A DNA stretch of 64,000 nucleotides from an uncultured Tenacibaculum sp. (GTDB lineage: Bacteria > Bacteroidota > Bacteroidia > Flavobacteriales > Flavobacteriaceae), in assembly GCF_947502995.1 (NCBI RefSeq), contig NZ_CANNBW010000002.1, positions 186,001 to 250,000 of the forward strand, in the 5' to 3' direction. This document shows, one piece after another, positions 1-8,115 of the stretch (positions are counted from its first letter, which is position 1; every line of letters starts with the position of its first letter). Both the position numbers and the translations under genes were made by a program. The notes under the pieces are model-generated. The model saw only the letters and a program-made list of their open reading frames with translations, ran no database searches and was not told the origin of the DNA.

Positions 1-1
1 T

Positions 2-142
2 GATAAAATACAGTCTGAATCAGTTACACAGTTAAAAGACACATTACCTCCAGTTATATTTTTTTGTTCGTTTTTACTTATTTCTTTTATTCCTTTAATA
101 TTTGAAAATTTTTTAAACATAGATTTACGTGTTAAAAATTAG
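2..142 (+). CDS. C-terminal end of an unidentified membrane protein (partial)
   Basis: An open frame enters from the left edge and stops with TAG at 140-142, giving 46 residues. It contains one strongly hydrophobic stretch (around PPVIFFCSFLLISFIPLIF) and a short polar tail ending in DLRVKN, so it looks like the last membrane helix of an integral membrane protein. There is too little sequence to name a family. It points toward the minus-strand gene at 326-1564, so the two are convergent. The 180 bases between them hold no clear terminator. Confidence 0.45.
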   Translation, partial: DKIQSESVTQLKDTLPPVIFFCSFLLISFIPLIFENFLNIDLRVKN

Positions 143-325
143 ATTTTCCCTGATCATTAAAAAGACACTCAGAGTTTATGTCTATTTCTCTACGCGTAGA
201 AAATTTAAAAACTATAGCACACAAAAATTAAGAATCGGTTTTCATTATAAAGATTTATCCCTTATAAATGTGATGGAATTAAGTAAATTGAATAACTAAA
301 CTAGAAATTAGGGATGAAATAAAAT

Positions 326-1564
326 TTAATTAATTTCCTTTAAGGCTTCAAAAATTGTAGTTGCAATTTTATTCTGACCTTTTTTTGAAGTTAATAAATC
401 ATAATCTTCAGAGTTAGATAGATATCCAATTTCTAATAAAGTAGCAGGGCATTCAACATGTTTTAATAAATGAGAGTTCATGTTTTGAATTGTATTTACC
501 TTCAGTTTTTTAGAAATACTTTTCACAAATTTTTCAGTAATAGTAGTAGACTCTTTCTTTAATTTATTCTTGTTATTCGTAAAGAAATTAAAGCCATCCA
601 TCTCTTCTAATCCACTACTAGCAATATGTAATGAAATAACATAATCAGGTTTTAATGCATTTATAAACTCCACTCTTTTATTTAATGTGATAAATTCATC
701 TGAAGATCGTGTTAAAAAGATTTCGATATCTTCATTTCCTTTTGAAAGTGTTTTTATTTTATTAGCAATTTGAAGTGTGATTTCTTTCTCTTGAAAACCT
801 TTAGAGAAACTACCACCATCTCTTCCGCCATGACCGACATCTAAAACTATAGTTTTTCTTAGACTTCCCGTTCCGAAAGGGGAAGAAGAGTTAATGTCAT
901 AATCGCGATAGAAACCATATTTTCTATTCCCGTTTAAATAATTTGTGAAAAAATAACCATTAAAACCATCATTACAATCTACAAAACAGCCAATAGCTTG
1001 GAGTTTATTGTTTTTATCAAATTCTAATTTTTTATATTCAACAGTAATTCCTTTGTTTAGCAAATCTTTTTTTATTTGAGTTAAATCCTCAAAAGTTAAA
1101 TCGTCTGTAAAGGCAACTTTTACAGGGGTTATTAATTCACTTTCACTAGTTATTTTTAGTTTACGTTCGAACTGCTTTGAACTTTGAGCATTGCTATTAT
1201 AAGTAAACAGAAATATAGAAGTGGCAATAAGAAAGCAAAAACTACTAAGAATAGATACTTTTTTCATTGTATTTGTTTTTAAATTGAATAAATCTTTTAC
1301 AAATTCAATAGAACTAAGAAAAATGTTTTTTGTTTTGGTTTCTTTTTTTGTATAAGTGTCCGGATCATCATATGCTTTAAAAAAATCAAAACCTAATGCT
1401 TCAGAAATTTGTTTGATAGTATATGCTCTTGGAGTCACTGTTCCCGATTCTATTCTTTGAATAGTACGTAATGAAATATTACATAAGTTAGCAACTTCAG
1501 TTTGCGTTAAACCTTTAGAGGTTCTTACTTCAATTAATTTTTCTCTGAAACTCGTTTTTTTCAT
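326..1564 (-). CDS. XRE-type HTH / single membrane helix / N-acetylmuramoyl-L-alanine amidase fusion
   Basis: A 412-residue protein with an unusual order of parts. Residues 1-62 are a Cro/CI (XRE) helix-turn-helix (GLTQTEVANLCNISLRTIQR). Residues 101-122 are a hydrophobic helix. Residues about 145-207 resemble the periplasmic segment often seen in flavobacterial M56/BlaR1-like proteins (DLTFEDLTQIKKDLLNKGIT). Residues 238-410 are an Amidase_3 domain with the expected zinc and catalytic residues: H245 (DVGHGGRDGG), E261 (QEKEITL), H313 (VISLHIAS) and the late Glu in LLEIGYLSN. Inferred topology is HTH in the cytoplasm and amidase in the periplasm, cutting the peptide from MurNAc. Met100 begins a good signal peptide (KK, hydrophobic core, SNAQ), so an internal start making only the secreted enzyme is possible. 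A dyad upstream may be its own operator. Confidence 0.85.
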   Translation of the reverse strand: MKKTSFREKLIEVRTSKGLTQTEVANLCNISLRTIQRIESGTVTPRAYTIKQISEALGFDFFKAYDDPDTYTKKETKTKNIFLSSIEFVKDLFNLKTNTMKKVSILSSFCFLIATSIFLFTYNSNAQSSKQFERKLKITSESELITPVKVAFTDDLTFEDLTQIKKDLLNKGITVEYKKLEFDKNNKLQAIGCFVDCNDGFNGYFFTNYLNGNRKYGFYRDYDINSSSPFGTGSLRKTIVLDVGHGGRDGGSFSKGFQEKEITLQIANKIKTLSKGNEDIEIFLTRSSDEFITLNKRVEFINALKPDYVISLHIASSGLEEMDGFNFFTNNKNKLKKESTTITEKFVKSISKKLKVNTIQNMNSHLLKHVECPATLLEIGYLSNSEDYDLLTSKKGQNKIATTIFEALKEIN

Positions 1565-1631
1565 TCCATTGAATTTTCTACAAGATTAAATTCATTTGAA
1601 AACAACTCAAAGTTTTTGCGTTGTATTTTGT

Positions 1632-1649
1632 GCGACATTCATATGTCAC
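1632..1649. promoter_or_regulatory. Dyad operator candidate upstream of the HTH-amidase gene
   Basis: GACAT-TCAT-ATGTC is a perfect inverted repeat at 1634-1647, extended by one more G/C pair after a mismatch. It lies about 70 bases upstream of the HTH-amidase start and is a natural autoregulation site for an XRE-type dimer. This is inference from position and symmetry only. Confidence 0.4.
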
Positions 1650-1690
1650 TTTGTTGTAATTGTTTGTTAGTTAGTGTTTTTTGAAAACAA

Positions 1691-1737
1691 AAAACACATA
1701 ATTAATAGTTGAAAGTCAATTATTAATTATGTGTTTT
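1691..1737 (-). terminator. Rho-independent terminator of rpe
   Basis: Perfect 17-bp arms (1691-1707 and 1721-1737) with a 13-base loop, followed on the minus strand by a T-rich run (TTGTTTTC). It lies 20 bases past the rpe stop codon. Confidence 0.8.
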
Positions 1738-1757
1738 AAATATAATTATAAAAGGAA

Positions 1758-2414
1758 TTAGTTACAAATTCCTTTTAAATCTGTTATTGTGTTTGTTGGA
1801 TTATCACTTTTAAAAACAAAACTTCCTGCAACTAAAACGTCTGCTCCAGCTTCTGTTAGTTGTTTCGCATTTTTACTAGTAACTCCACCATCAATTTCAA
1901 TTAAAGTGTTAGCATTAGTTTCAACAATTAATTGTTTTAATTGTTTTACTTTTTTGTAAGTATTTTCAATAAAAGACTGCCCACCAAATCCAGGATTTAC
2001 ACTCATAATACAAACTAAATCTAAATCTGTAATGATATCTTCTAAAACAGTAATTGGAGTGTGAGGATTTAAAGCAACACCTGCTTTCATTCCATTTGCT
2101 TTTATTGCCTGAATTGTTCTATGTAGATGAGTGCATGCTTCATAGTGTACAGTTAAAACATCAGCGCCTAAATCGGCAAAAGTTTTGATGTATCTATCAG
2201 GATCAACAATCATTAAATGTACATCGATTGTTTTTTTAGCATGAGAAGCAATTGCTTTTAAAACTGGCATTCCAAAAGAAATATTTGGAACAAATACACC
2301 GTCCATAATATCTATATGAAACCAATCTGCTTTACTTTCATTTACCATCTCTACATCACGTTGCAGATTTCCAAAATCTGCAGCTAGAATAGAAGGAGCT
2401 ATTAATTTATTCAT
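1758..2414 (-). CDS. rpe: Ribulose-phosphate 3-epimerase
   Basis: Converts D-ribulose 5-phosphate to D-xylulose 5-phosphate in the pentose phosphate pathway, in the cytoplasm. The 218-residue length is normal for this TIM-barrel, metal-dependent family. Family signatures are all present: APSILAADFGNL at the N-terminus, HIDIMDGVFVPN and DVHLM (metal ligands His/Asp), MSVNPGFGGQSF (phosphate binding) and the late Asp in EIDGGV. It is a single-gene unit, with its own TAnnTTTG promoter upstream and a strong terminator downstream. Confidence 0.97.
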   Translation of the reverse strand: MNKLIAPSILAADFGNLQRDVEMVNESKADWFHIDIMDGVFVPNISFGMPVLKAIASHAKKTIDVHLMIVDPDRYIKTFADLGADVLTVHYEACTHLHRTIQAIKANGMKAGVALNPHTPITVLEDIITDLDLVCIMSVNPGFGGQSFIENTYKKVKQLKQLIVETNANTLIEIDGGVTSKNAKQLTEAGADVLVAGSFVFKSDNPTNTITDLKGICN

Positions 2415-2442
2415 TTTGTTGTGTTGTGTTTGTAATTGGCTG

Positions 2443-2450
2443 CAAAAGTA
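2443..2450 (-). promoter_or_regulatory. Promoter -7 element of rpe
   Basis: On the minus strand the sequence TACTTTTG matches the Bacteroidota -7 consensus TAnnTTTG, about 30 bases before the rpe ATG. No convincing TTG is seen at the -33 position. Confidence 0.6.
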
Positions 2451-2463
2451 GGTAATAAAAAAA

Positions 2464-2492
2464 GAAAACTCCCTTATTTAAAGAGAGTTTTC
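2464..2492 (-). terminator. Rho-independent terminator of rpoD
   Basis: Inverted repeat GAAAACTC/GAGTTTTC (2464-2471 with 2485-2492) followed on the minus strand by a run of seven T. It is placed 30 bases after the rpoD stop and just before the rpe promoter. Confidence 0.75.
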
Positions 2493-2520
2493 GATATATA
2501 TGTAGTCAGTTTATTACTAA

Positions 2521-3384
2521 TTACCCTAAGTACGTCATAAGAATTTTACTTCTAGAAGTATGCTTTAATCTTCTAATAGCTTTCTCTTTAATTTGACGAA
2601 CACGTTCTCTTGTTAAATCGAAAGTTTCTCCAATTTCCTCAAGAGTCATCGGTTGGTGCTCACCTAAACCAAAATATAATCTAACAACATCAGCTTCACG
2701 TGGAGTTAATGTTTCTAAAGCTCTATTGATTTCGATACGTAAAGATTCATGTAATAATGTTTTGTCTGGGTTTGGTGATTCACCAGAGTTTAATACATCA
2801 TATAAGTTAGAATCTTCACCTTCAATTAAAGGAGCATCCATAGAAACATGACGACCAGAATTCTTCATAGATTCTTTAACGTCACTTACGGTCATATCTA
2901 ATTTCTTTGCAATCTCTTCAGCACTTGGAGGTCTTTCGTTCTCTTGCTCAAGGAAAGCATACATTTTATTGATCTTGTTGATAGAACCAATTTTGTTAAG
3001 CGGTAAACGAACAATACGCGATTGCTCTGCTAAAGCTTGTAAAATTGATTGACGAATCCACCATACTGCATAAGAAATGAATTTAAAACCTCTTGTTTCA
3101 TCAAAACGTTTAGCGGCTTTAATTAAACCTAAGTTTCCTTCATTAATTAAATCAGGTAAAGTTAATCCTTGGTTTTGGTATTGTTTAGCAACCGACACCA
3201 CAAAACGTAAGTTTGCTTTAGTTAATTTTTCTAAAGCTCTTTGGTCACCAGCTTTAATACGCTGCGCTAACTCTACTTCTTCATCAGCAGTAATTAAATC
3301 TACCTTACCAATTTCTTGTAAGTATTTATCTAAAGACGCAGTTTCTCTGTTGGTTACCTGTTTTGTAATTTTAAGTTGTCTCAT
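2521..3384 (-). CDS. rpoD: Primary sigma factor RpoD/SigA
   Basis: Housekeeping sigma-70 factor that directs RNA polymerase to TTG/TAnnTTTG promoters. At 287 residues it is the short form standard in Bacteroidota, lacking the long region 1.1 and the non-conserved insert. Visible regions: 1.2 ([18 protein letters not shown]), 2.1-2.4 ([46 protein letters not shown]), 3 ([19 protein letters not shown]) and 4.2 with the C-terminal HTH ([20 protein letters not shown]). It stands alone between rpe and the divergent ECF sigma operon. Confidence 0.97.
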   Translation of the reverse strand: MRQLKITKQVTNRETASLDKYLQEIGKVDLITADEEVELAQRIKAGDQRALEKLTKANLRFVVSVAKQYQNQGLTLPDLINEGNLGLIKAAKRFDETRGFKFISYAVWWIRQSILQALAEQSRIVRLPLNKIGSINKINKMYAFLEQENERPPSAEEIAKKLDMTVSDVKESMKNSGRHVSMDAPLIEGEDSNLYDVLNSGESPNPDKTLLHESLRIEINRALETLTPREADVVRLYFGLGEHQPMTLEEIGETFDLTRERVRQIKEKAIRRLKHTSRSKILMTYLG

Positions 3385-3594
3385 ACACGTTTAATTTTAC
3401 TTTATCTATTCGTTCCATATACTTATACGCATGATTTCAAATAAATGTTACAAAAAGTTTATTTTTTTTTCTAAAAAAGTTTTCAATTGAATTTGAAGTG
3501 TTAATTTTATATTTGAATTGATTAAAATGTGACCTTACTTTCTTTTTTGTGTCTCAACATAATAGACCCAAACTTTTAGTAAGAAATAAAACTA

Positions 3595-4167
3595 TTGAAG
3601 ACTAACAACGTTAATAAATTAAGCGACGAAGAGCTCGTAAAAAAAATCGTAGAGAAAAACGATACGCACTTGTTTGCTATTTTGTATGATCGATATGCAG
3701 GATTAGTATACAACAAGTGTTATGGTTTCTCTAAGAGTAAAGAAGAAGCTCAAGATTTAACACATGATGTGTTTGTTCGCTTATTTGTTAAATTGAGAAG
3801 TTTTAAAGGACGTTCTAAATTTTCAACGTGGTTATATTCTTTTACTTATAATTTCTGTGTGAATTATGTGCAAAGGAATACAGCCAAAAAGAATGAAAAA
3901 GTAACTGTAGTAACAGATGTAATAAAAGATGAAGATGCAGATGTAGATGAAATTGATGATGCTTCTTTATTTGAACTAAAATCTGATAAGCTAGCGAAAG
4001 CTCTAGAAATCATAGATATTTCTGATAAAATGATTTTATTAATGAAATATCAAGACGATATGAGTATCAAAGATATTCAATTGGCCTTAGATTTAGGAGC
4101 AAGCGCAGTAAAAATGCGATTAAAGCGTGCAAAGGAAAAAGTGATTAAAGCGTATAACGATTTATAA
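3595..4167 (+). CDS. ECF-type RNA polymerase sigma factor
   Basis: A 190-residue sigma-70 family protein with region 2 (LYDRYAGLVYNKCYGF, EAQDLTHDVFVRLF, STWLYSFTYNFCVNYVQR) and region 4 (MILLMKYQDDMSIKDIQLAL, VKMRLKRAKEKV). An acidic linker (about residues 108-125, DEDADVDEIDD) separates them. The start is a TTG at 3595: an in-frame stop lies 15 bases upstream and there is no ATG before the conserved region. It leads a tight operon with a 78-residue protein (6-base gap) and an MscS-like channel (23-base gap), suggesting an envelope or osmotic stress circuit. No classical anti-sigma factor with membrane helix is present. Confidence 0.92.
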   Translation: MKTNNVNKLSDEELVKKIVEKNDTHLFAILYDRYAGLVYNKCYGFSKSKEEAQDLTHDVFVRLFVKLRSFKGRSKFSTWLYSFTYNFCVNYVQRNTAKKNEKVTVVTDVIKDEDADVDEIDDASLFELKSDKLAKALEIIDISDKMILLMKYQDDMSIKDIQLALDLGASAVKMRLKRAKEKVIKAYNDL

Positions 4168-4173
4168 TAATTA

Positions 4174-4410
4174 ATGGATAATCCGTTTAAGAAAATATTA
4201 ACCCATGAAGAGCTGCCTGAAGTGCTTAAAAAGAAAGTACTGAATGATGTGGCTATGATAAAGCTGTCGATAGATATGGCGGATTTATTCGTGGTGAAAT
4301 ATCCTAGTGCTATCGGAGATTTATTATCAGGAGGAGGAGTAGATGAAGTTGCAGAAAATAAAAAGGAAAAGAAAAATACAAAAGAAGACAACCAAAACGA
4401 TAAAGAATAA
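4174..4410 (+). CDS. Small hypothetical protein between ECF sigma factor and channel
   Basis: A 78-residue soluble protein beginning MDNPFKKILTHEELPEVLKK, with a central amphipathic part (LNDVAMIKLSIDMADLFVVKYPSAIGDLL), a glycine run and a highly charged Lys/Glu tail that looks disordered. I do not recognise a family. Its position immediately after an ECF sigma gene makes a regulatory partner of that sigma factor possible, but it has no membrane helix and no zinc-binding anti-sigma motif (HxxxCxxC). The name is therefore left open. Confidence 0.75.
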   Translation: MDNPFKKILTHEELPEVLKKKVLNDVAMIKLSIDMADLFVVKYPSAIGDLLSGGGVDEVAENKKEKKNTKEDNQNDKE

Positions 4411-4433
4411 ATACACTAACTAAAACTAAAGTT

Positions 4434-5297
4434 ATGCAAGAACAAGTTGAAGATGTTATTACTGAGGAAGTAACTAAAAAAGCTGAAGGAGGTATAGATT
4501 TATTAAAACCTTTTCAAGATATTTTTGAGGATTTAGTACAGTCGTTACCTAAAGTAGCAGGCTTTATTGGCTATGTGATTTTTGTATGGATTTTTATTAA
4601 AATCTTCTTGTATGTAATAAGAAAAATTCTTGCTAAAACTAACATAGATCAGTGGTCTGAAAAATTAAGTGAAACAAAAATATTTGGAGATAGTACAATA
4701 AATATTGTTTTAACTAATGTAATACTAGGTGTTTTAAAATGGTTTTTAATACTTGTCTTCATAATGGCAGGTGCAAGTATCTTTGGATTAGATGGTGTAT
4801 CCAGAGGGATTGCTAGTTTTTTCTCATATTTGCCAAATCTAATAACTGCTCTAGCTATTTTTGCTGCAGGTGCTTATTTAGGTACTATGGTAAAGAAAGC
4901 TATTCAGGGAATGTTTAAGTCTCTAGAGATTAGTGGAGGGAATTTAGTAGGAAATATAGCTTTTTATCTAATTGTAGTGTTTCTTTCTATAACAGCTTTA
5001 GATCAGGCAGGCGTAGATACTTCAGTAATAAAAAGTAACTTAACTCTTGTTATCGGTTCTGTTTTAGCCGCTTTTACTATAGCTTTTGGTTTAGGAGCGA
5101 GGGATGCTGTTAGTAGATTGCTGTTCGGATATTACACAAGAAGAAATATAGCAATTGGATCTTCAGTTAAAGTTGGAGATATAGAAGGGGTTGTAATAGC
5201 AATAGATAATATTTGCGCTACTATTAGTACAGAATCGGGTAATGTAATTTTACCAATTAAAGAAGTAGTTGATAATAAAATAATTATTAAGAAATAA
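4434..5297 (+). CDS. Mechanosensitive (MscS-type) ion channel family protein
   Basis: A 287-residue membrane protein with about five hydrophobic segments (near residues 40-60, 95-120, 128-150, 170-192 and 200-222). The segment with LGARDAVSRLLFGYYTRR matches the pore-lining TM/amphipathic hinge of MscS-like channels, and a short beta domain follows (IGSSVKVGDIEGVVIAID ... ILPIKEVVDNKI). The large C-terminal MscS vestibule domain is absent, as in the small 'conserved TM helix' channels of Bacteroidota. It should open under membrane tension to release solutes. Third gene of the ECF sigma operon, which suggests stress-induced expression. Confidence 0.88.
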   Translation: MQEQVEDVITEEVTKKAEGGIDLLKPFQDIFEDLVQSLPKVAGFIGYVIFVWIFIKIFLYVIRKILAKTNIDQWSEKLSETKIFGDSTINIVLTNVILGVLKWFLILVFIMAGASIFGLDGVSRGIASFFSYLPNLITALAIFAAGAYLGTMVKKAIQGMFKSLEISGGNLVGNIAFYLIVVFLSITALDQAGVDTSVIKSNLTLVIGSVLAAFTIAFGLGARDAVSRLLFGYYTRRNIAIGSSVKVGDIEGVVIAIDNICATISTESGNVILPIKEVVDNKIIIKK

Positions 5298-5319
5298 TTA
5301 TTTTTTAAACAATTTTAAA

Positions 5320-5327
5320 TATATTTG
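5320..5327 (+). promoter_or_regulatory. Promoter -7 element for candidate sRNA 1
   Basis: TATATTTG is an exact TAnnTTTG match just after the channel gene, with no open reading frame downstream. The -33 half is weak. Confidence 0.5.
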
Positions 5328-5332
5328 CTAAG

Positions 5333-5480
5333 TTAAGTTTATAATACTTTCTTAATAGAGCTTGTCTCTTGAAGAAAATTTGATATAAATTATTTGGTAG
5401 ATTTCGGGGGACTTCTATCTACAGATTTGCGTAGTGAGCAAATCGTTAAAAGGACTAGTTTATCTAGTCCTTTTTTGTTT
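5333..5480 (+). ncRNA. Candidate small RNA 1 with exposed UCGGGGG loop
   Basis: About 145 bases bounded by a TAnnTTTG box and a strong terminator, with no reading frame. Internal helices visible by eye: GTAGAT/ATCTAC (5397-5402 with 5417-5422) closing a 14-base loop that holds TCGGGGG (5404-5410), then GATTTGC/GCAAATC (5424-5430 with 5438-5444, 7-base loop), then the terminator hairpin. A run of five G in an unpaired loop is striking in such AT-rich DNA, and a related element follows at 5.6 kb. I do not assign a known RNA family. Confidence 0.5.
5448..5478 (+). terminator. Terminator of candidate sRNA 1
   Basis: 11-bp stem AAAAGGACTAG/CTAGTCCTTTT (5448-5458 with 5464-5474), loop TTTAT, followed by T's. 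Confidence 0.85.
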
Positions 5481-5540
5481 TTGTGAAAATTATTTCAATA
5501 AAAAATTAAACATAAACAACTGTAAATTAAGGTTTAATAA

Positions 5541-5568
5541 AAAAAGAACTCTTAAAAGAGTTCTTTTT
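5541..5568. terminator. Hairpin between the two candidate sRNAs
   Basis: 13-base arms AAAAAGAACTCTT/AAGAGTTCTTTTT with a 2-base centre. A- and T-runs on both flanks let it act in either direction. It could end the minus-strand porT operon (118 bases past porT) or back up the first RNA terminator. Confidence 0.6.
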
Positions 5569-5597
5569 TAAATTTTTTAGTGACTTATAAATAAAAT

Positions 5598-5682
5598 ATG
5601 TGTCTTACTAATATGTAGGATGAGGTATCGGGGGGCACCTATTCCTAATTATCAAATGAGAGTTGCGAAAGCAACTCTTTTT
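5598..5682 (+). ncRNA. Candidate small RNA 2 with UCGGGGGG loop
   Basis: A second protein-free element of about 85 bases. Hairpin: AGGA (5617-5620) pairs TCCT (5643-5646), and AGGT (5623-5626) pairs ACCT (5637-5640). Between the inner strands is a 10-base loop containing TCGGGGGG (5628-5635). A GAAA-tetraloop terminator follows 13 bases later. The shared TCGGGGG loop, spacing to a terminator and tandem location suggest a paralogue of candidate RNA 1. No clear TAnnTTTG box is seen, so the 5' end is uncertain. Confidence 0.45.
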
Positions 5683-5684
5683 TT
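5659..5684 (+). terminator. Terminator of candidate sRNA 2
   Basis: Stem GAGTTGC/GCAACTC with GAAA tetraloop (5660-5677) and seven T's on the plus strand. The T-run reaches into the stop codon of the convergent porT gene. There is no T-run on the minus strand, so it serves a plus-strand transcript. Confidence 0.8.
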
Positions 5685-6381
5685 ATTCAAATGATAAGTG
5701 AAGGAAAATTCCTCTAGTACCAAAGAAATCTATCGGGTCAGTCCATTGACTTGGCTCTCTATTATCGTACTTGATTTCATTATTAATCGCAAAAATACCT
5801 CGTATAGATGGAGAAAATTTAAAATATGGTAAGTAAAAATCCATTCCTACACCAACTTCATACATAAATACACTAGCATTCTGTCTAAATTGTCCAGAGA
5901 AGTTATCGTCTTGATTATTTTCATTACTTGAAAAATTGTAATCAAAAGAAGCTCCAGCTAAAACATAAGGACGAACGTTATTAAGTCTATTAGTACTAAA
6001 TTTAAATATTAAAGGTAAATGTAAATAAGTGTTACCGACTTCTCTAGTTCCTTGCGATTCATTAGGTATATGAGTAAATCGAAGTGTTTTAGTATTAGAA
6101 ATAAGACCTGGCTCGAATCGAAGATTTACATTGTTATGTAATTTCATATCTCCAATCAAACCAACGTTAAAACCTACATCAGAAATTACATCGACTTGAG
6201 CGTTTGGAAAAGCACTAGGTTTGTAGGAAATTTTAAATCCATTTGTATTTAAACCAAGGTAAAATCCATAATGAATAAAACGTTTATCAAAATTTGGTAA
6301 ATTTTCGATACGTTCTCTTTGAGCTAAAGCATTAAAAGTTACAATTATTAGTAAACTAGAAACTAAAAGTCTTCTTAACAT
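5683..6381 (-). CDS. porT: PorT/SprT-like outer-membrane protein of type IX secretion
   Basis: A 232-residue protein with signal peptide (LLVSSLLIIVTFNALAQ) followed by an eight-stranded-type outer-membrane barrel pattern (HYGFYLGLNTNGFKISYK, GFNVGLIGDMKLHNNVNLRFEPGL, ending HLSFE). The length, the ERIENLPNFDKRFIHYGFYLG opening and the place directly after ubiE match PorT (SprT in Flavobacterium), which is needed to assemble the type IX secretion system and for gliding. It is the last gene of the nfu-ubiE-porT operon with a 1-base gap. The barrel assignment is direct; the PorT name rests on family resemblance plus gene order. Confidence 0.87.
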   Translation of the reverse strand: MLRRLLVSSLLIIVTFNALAQRERIENLPNFDKRFIHYGFYLGLNTNGFKISYKPSAFPNAQVDVISDVGFNVGLIGDMKLHNNVNLRFEPGLISNTKTLRFTHIPNESQGTREVGNTYLHLPLIFKFSTNRLNNVRPYVLAGASFDYNFSSNENNQDDNFSGQFRQNASVFMYEVGVGMDFYLPYFKFSPSIRGIFAINNEIKYDNREPSQWTDPIDFFGTRGIFLHLSFE

Positions 6382-6382
6382 A

Positions 6383-7111
6383 TTACTTTGTTGATGTATA
6401 AATTGAGGCTACCCCAAATGTTACAGGTAAACTATTCACATTCTTAAACCCATTTTTTCTCAAAATATTGTTGAATGCTTCACCGTAAGGAAAAGAATTT
6501 GCACTTTCCGATAAATAAGAGTAAGCAACTTTATCTTTTGAAAATAATTTTCCAATAATAGGTAAAAAAACTTGAGTATGTAACTTATAAAGTTGTTTAA
6601 AAGGAAATTTTGTTGGATTAGAAGTTTCTAGAATAACAAATTTTCCATTTGGTTTTAAAACACGTAAGATTTCTTTTAAACCTTTGTCTAAATTTTCAAA
6701 ATTACGTACACCAAAAGATACAGTAATAGCATCAAAAGTATTGTCTTCAAAAGGGATATTTTCACTATCTCCAATAACCATATCAATTTTGTTATCAAAG
6801 CCAGCTTTTTTTATTTTTTGTTTCCCTACTTCTAACATTCCAGCCGAAATATCTAAACCAACAATTTTTTCAGGATTTAATTTAGTCATCATCATAGCTA
6901 AATCTCCAGTACCAGTTGCGATATCTAAAATTGTTTTAGGATTATTTTCTCCAATTAATTTTACAACTTTTTTTCGCCAACTAACATCTATACCAAAAGA
7001 AATTACGCGATTCAACCCATCATAATTGTTCGAAATATTATCAAACATTTGGGCAACCTGTTCTTTTTTGCCTAATTCTGAACCTTTATATGGTGTTACT
7101 TGTTTATCCAT
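6383..7111 (-). CDS. ubiE: Demethylmenaquinone methyltransferase
   Basis: SAM-dependent C-methyltransferase (242 residues) for the last step of menaquinone synthesis; in Bacteroidota this is the MenG role. Signatures: [20 protein letters not shown] at the N-terminus, SAM-binding motif I ([13 protein letters not shown]), [12 protein letters not shown], and [26 protein letters not shown]. It overlaps the upstream nfu gene by 8 bases and precedes porT by one base, so the three are surely one transcript. The isoprenoid side chain it acts beside comes from the mevalonate genes at 26-40 kb. Confidence 0.96.
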   Translation of the reverse strand: MDKQVTPYKGSELGKKEQVAQMFDNISNNYDGLNRVISFGIDVSWRKKVVKLIGENNPKTILDIATGTGDLAMMMTKLNPEKIVGLDISAGMLEVGKQKIKKAGFDNKIDMVIGDSENIPFEDNTFDAITVSFGVRNFENLDKGLKEILRVLKPNGKFVILETSNPTKFPFKQLYKLHTQVFLPIIGKLFSKDKVAYSYLSESANSFPYGEAFNNILRKNGFKNVNSLPVTFGVASIYTSTK

Positions 7112-8000
7112 TTATAGCTATTACTTCATTAATTTGATTAGGAAGCATTTCTTTTAAAAGAGCTTCGATACCGTTTTTTAGTGTAATTGTAGATGATGGA
7201 CAGCCGCTACAAGCTCCTTGTAAAATAACATTTACTTGTTTGTTTTCTGGATTATAGCTTTTAAAAGCAATATTTCCTCCGTCTGATGCTACTGCAGGTT
7301 TAATATGCTCTTCTAAAATTTCTACAATTTTAGTTGAAGTTTCATCTAAGTTTTCTACTTCGATTTGATTTTCTTCTTGAGCTTTTTTCTGAGGAATTTC
7401 AGATAGAATTACTTTGTTGTCCTGTAGATAAGTTCTAATAAAAGTTCGCACTTCCTGATATACTTCATTCCATTCTACGACGTCATATTTTGTGATTGAA
7501 ATATAATTTTCTGAAATGAAAATTTCTTTTACAAAAGGAAAGTTAAATAAGGCTTTTGCTAATGGAGAGTATAAGCTAGCTTCTTCTATATTTTTTAATT
7601 CTATATCAGATTGAGTTAAAGCTTTATTTGTTCCAAACTTCATTACAGAAGGATTTGGAGTCACTTCAGCATAAACTTCAATAGCTTCCTTCTTTGTGTC
7701 GTTGTTTTCTTCTATTACTTTTTTGCCAGTATTTATATAAGCTTCGATTTGTGATCTAACTTCTTCTTGAACATCTTCCCATTCTACGATATCGAATCGT
7801 TGAATAGCAATGAAATTAGCTCCAACAAAAACTTTTTTTACAAAAGGTAAGTAGAATAATTGTTGAATAAAAGGCGCTCCCTTTGTTTCGTCTATATTAT
7901 TGTACTCATAGCTTCCTCTGTTTACTATAAGTGTGTCACTAACAAACTTAATTATAGTGTTGTTTGTTGTGTTTTCTATTTTAATATTGATATTTTCCAT
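7104..8000 (-). CDS. NifU-type iron-sulfur carrier with two Nfu N-terminal domains
   Basis: A 298-residue scaffold/carrier for iron-sulfur clusters. Two tandem Nfu_N domains are visible, each with the pattern PF(V)K..F....I.I...D.VEW..V..EVR..I (about residues 1-90 and 108-195). A C-terminal NifU domain (residues about 222-298) carries the cluster-binding CSGC motif in [20 protein letters not shown]. The doubled N-terminal domain is normal in Bacteroidota Nfu proteins. It heads the nfu-ubiE-porT operon. Cluster transfer in the cytoplasm is known for the family; the specific client proteins are unknown. Confidence 0.92.
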   Translation of the reverse strand: MENINIKIENTTNNTIIKFVSDTLIVNRGSYEYNNIDETKGAPFIQQLFYLPFVKKVFVGANFIAIQRFDIVEWEDVQEEVRSQIEAYINTGKKVIEENNDTKKEAIEVYAEVTPNPSVMKFGTNKALTQSDIELKNIEEASLYSPLAKALFNFPFVKEIFISENYISITKYDVVEWNEVYQEVRTFIRTYLQDNKVILSEIPQKKAQEENQIEVENLDETSTKIVEILEEHIKPAVASDGGNIAFKSYNPENKQVNVILQGACSGCPSSTITLKNGIEALLKEMLPNQINEVIAING

Positions 8001-8017
8001 ACTAAGAAATGAGAATA

Positions 8018-8025
8018 CAAAATTA
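8018..8025 (-). promoter_or_regulatory. Promoter -7 element of the nfu-ubiE-porT operon
   Basis: TAATTTTG on the minus strand, 18 bases before the nfu start, matches TAnnTTTG. No clear -33 TTG. Confidence 0.5.
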
Positions 8026-8048
8026 CAGTAAAAAACTGATTAAATAAA

Positions 8049-8093
8049 AAGACCTCCTAGTTCAGTTTTAATTAACTTTACTAAGAGGTTCTT
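8049..8093 (-). terminator. Probable terminator of the FadL-like gene
   Basis: Imperfect stem GACCTCCTAGT (8051-8061) with ACTAAGAGGTTC (8080-8091), followed on the minus strand by TTTTTATTTAAT. It sits 25 bases past the stop codon at 8116. Confidence 0.55.
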
Positions 8094-8115
8094 TTAAAAA
8101 TCCCCAATAAAAATT

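Noticed and set aside
189..200. 12-bp palindrome TCTACGCGTAGA
   Set aside because: Short, isolated and not near a promoter or gene start; may be chance.
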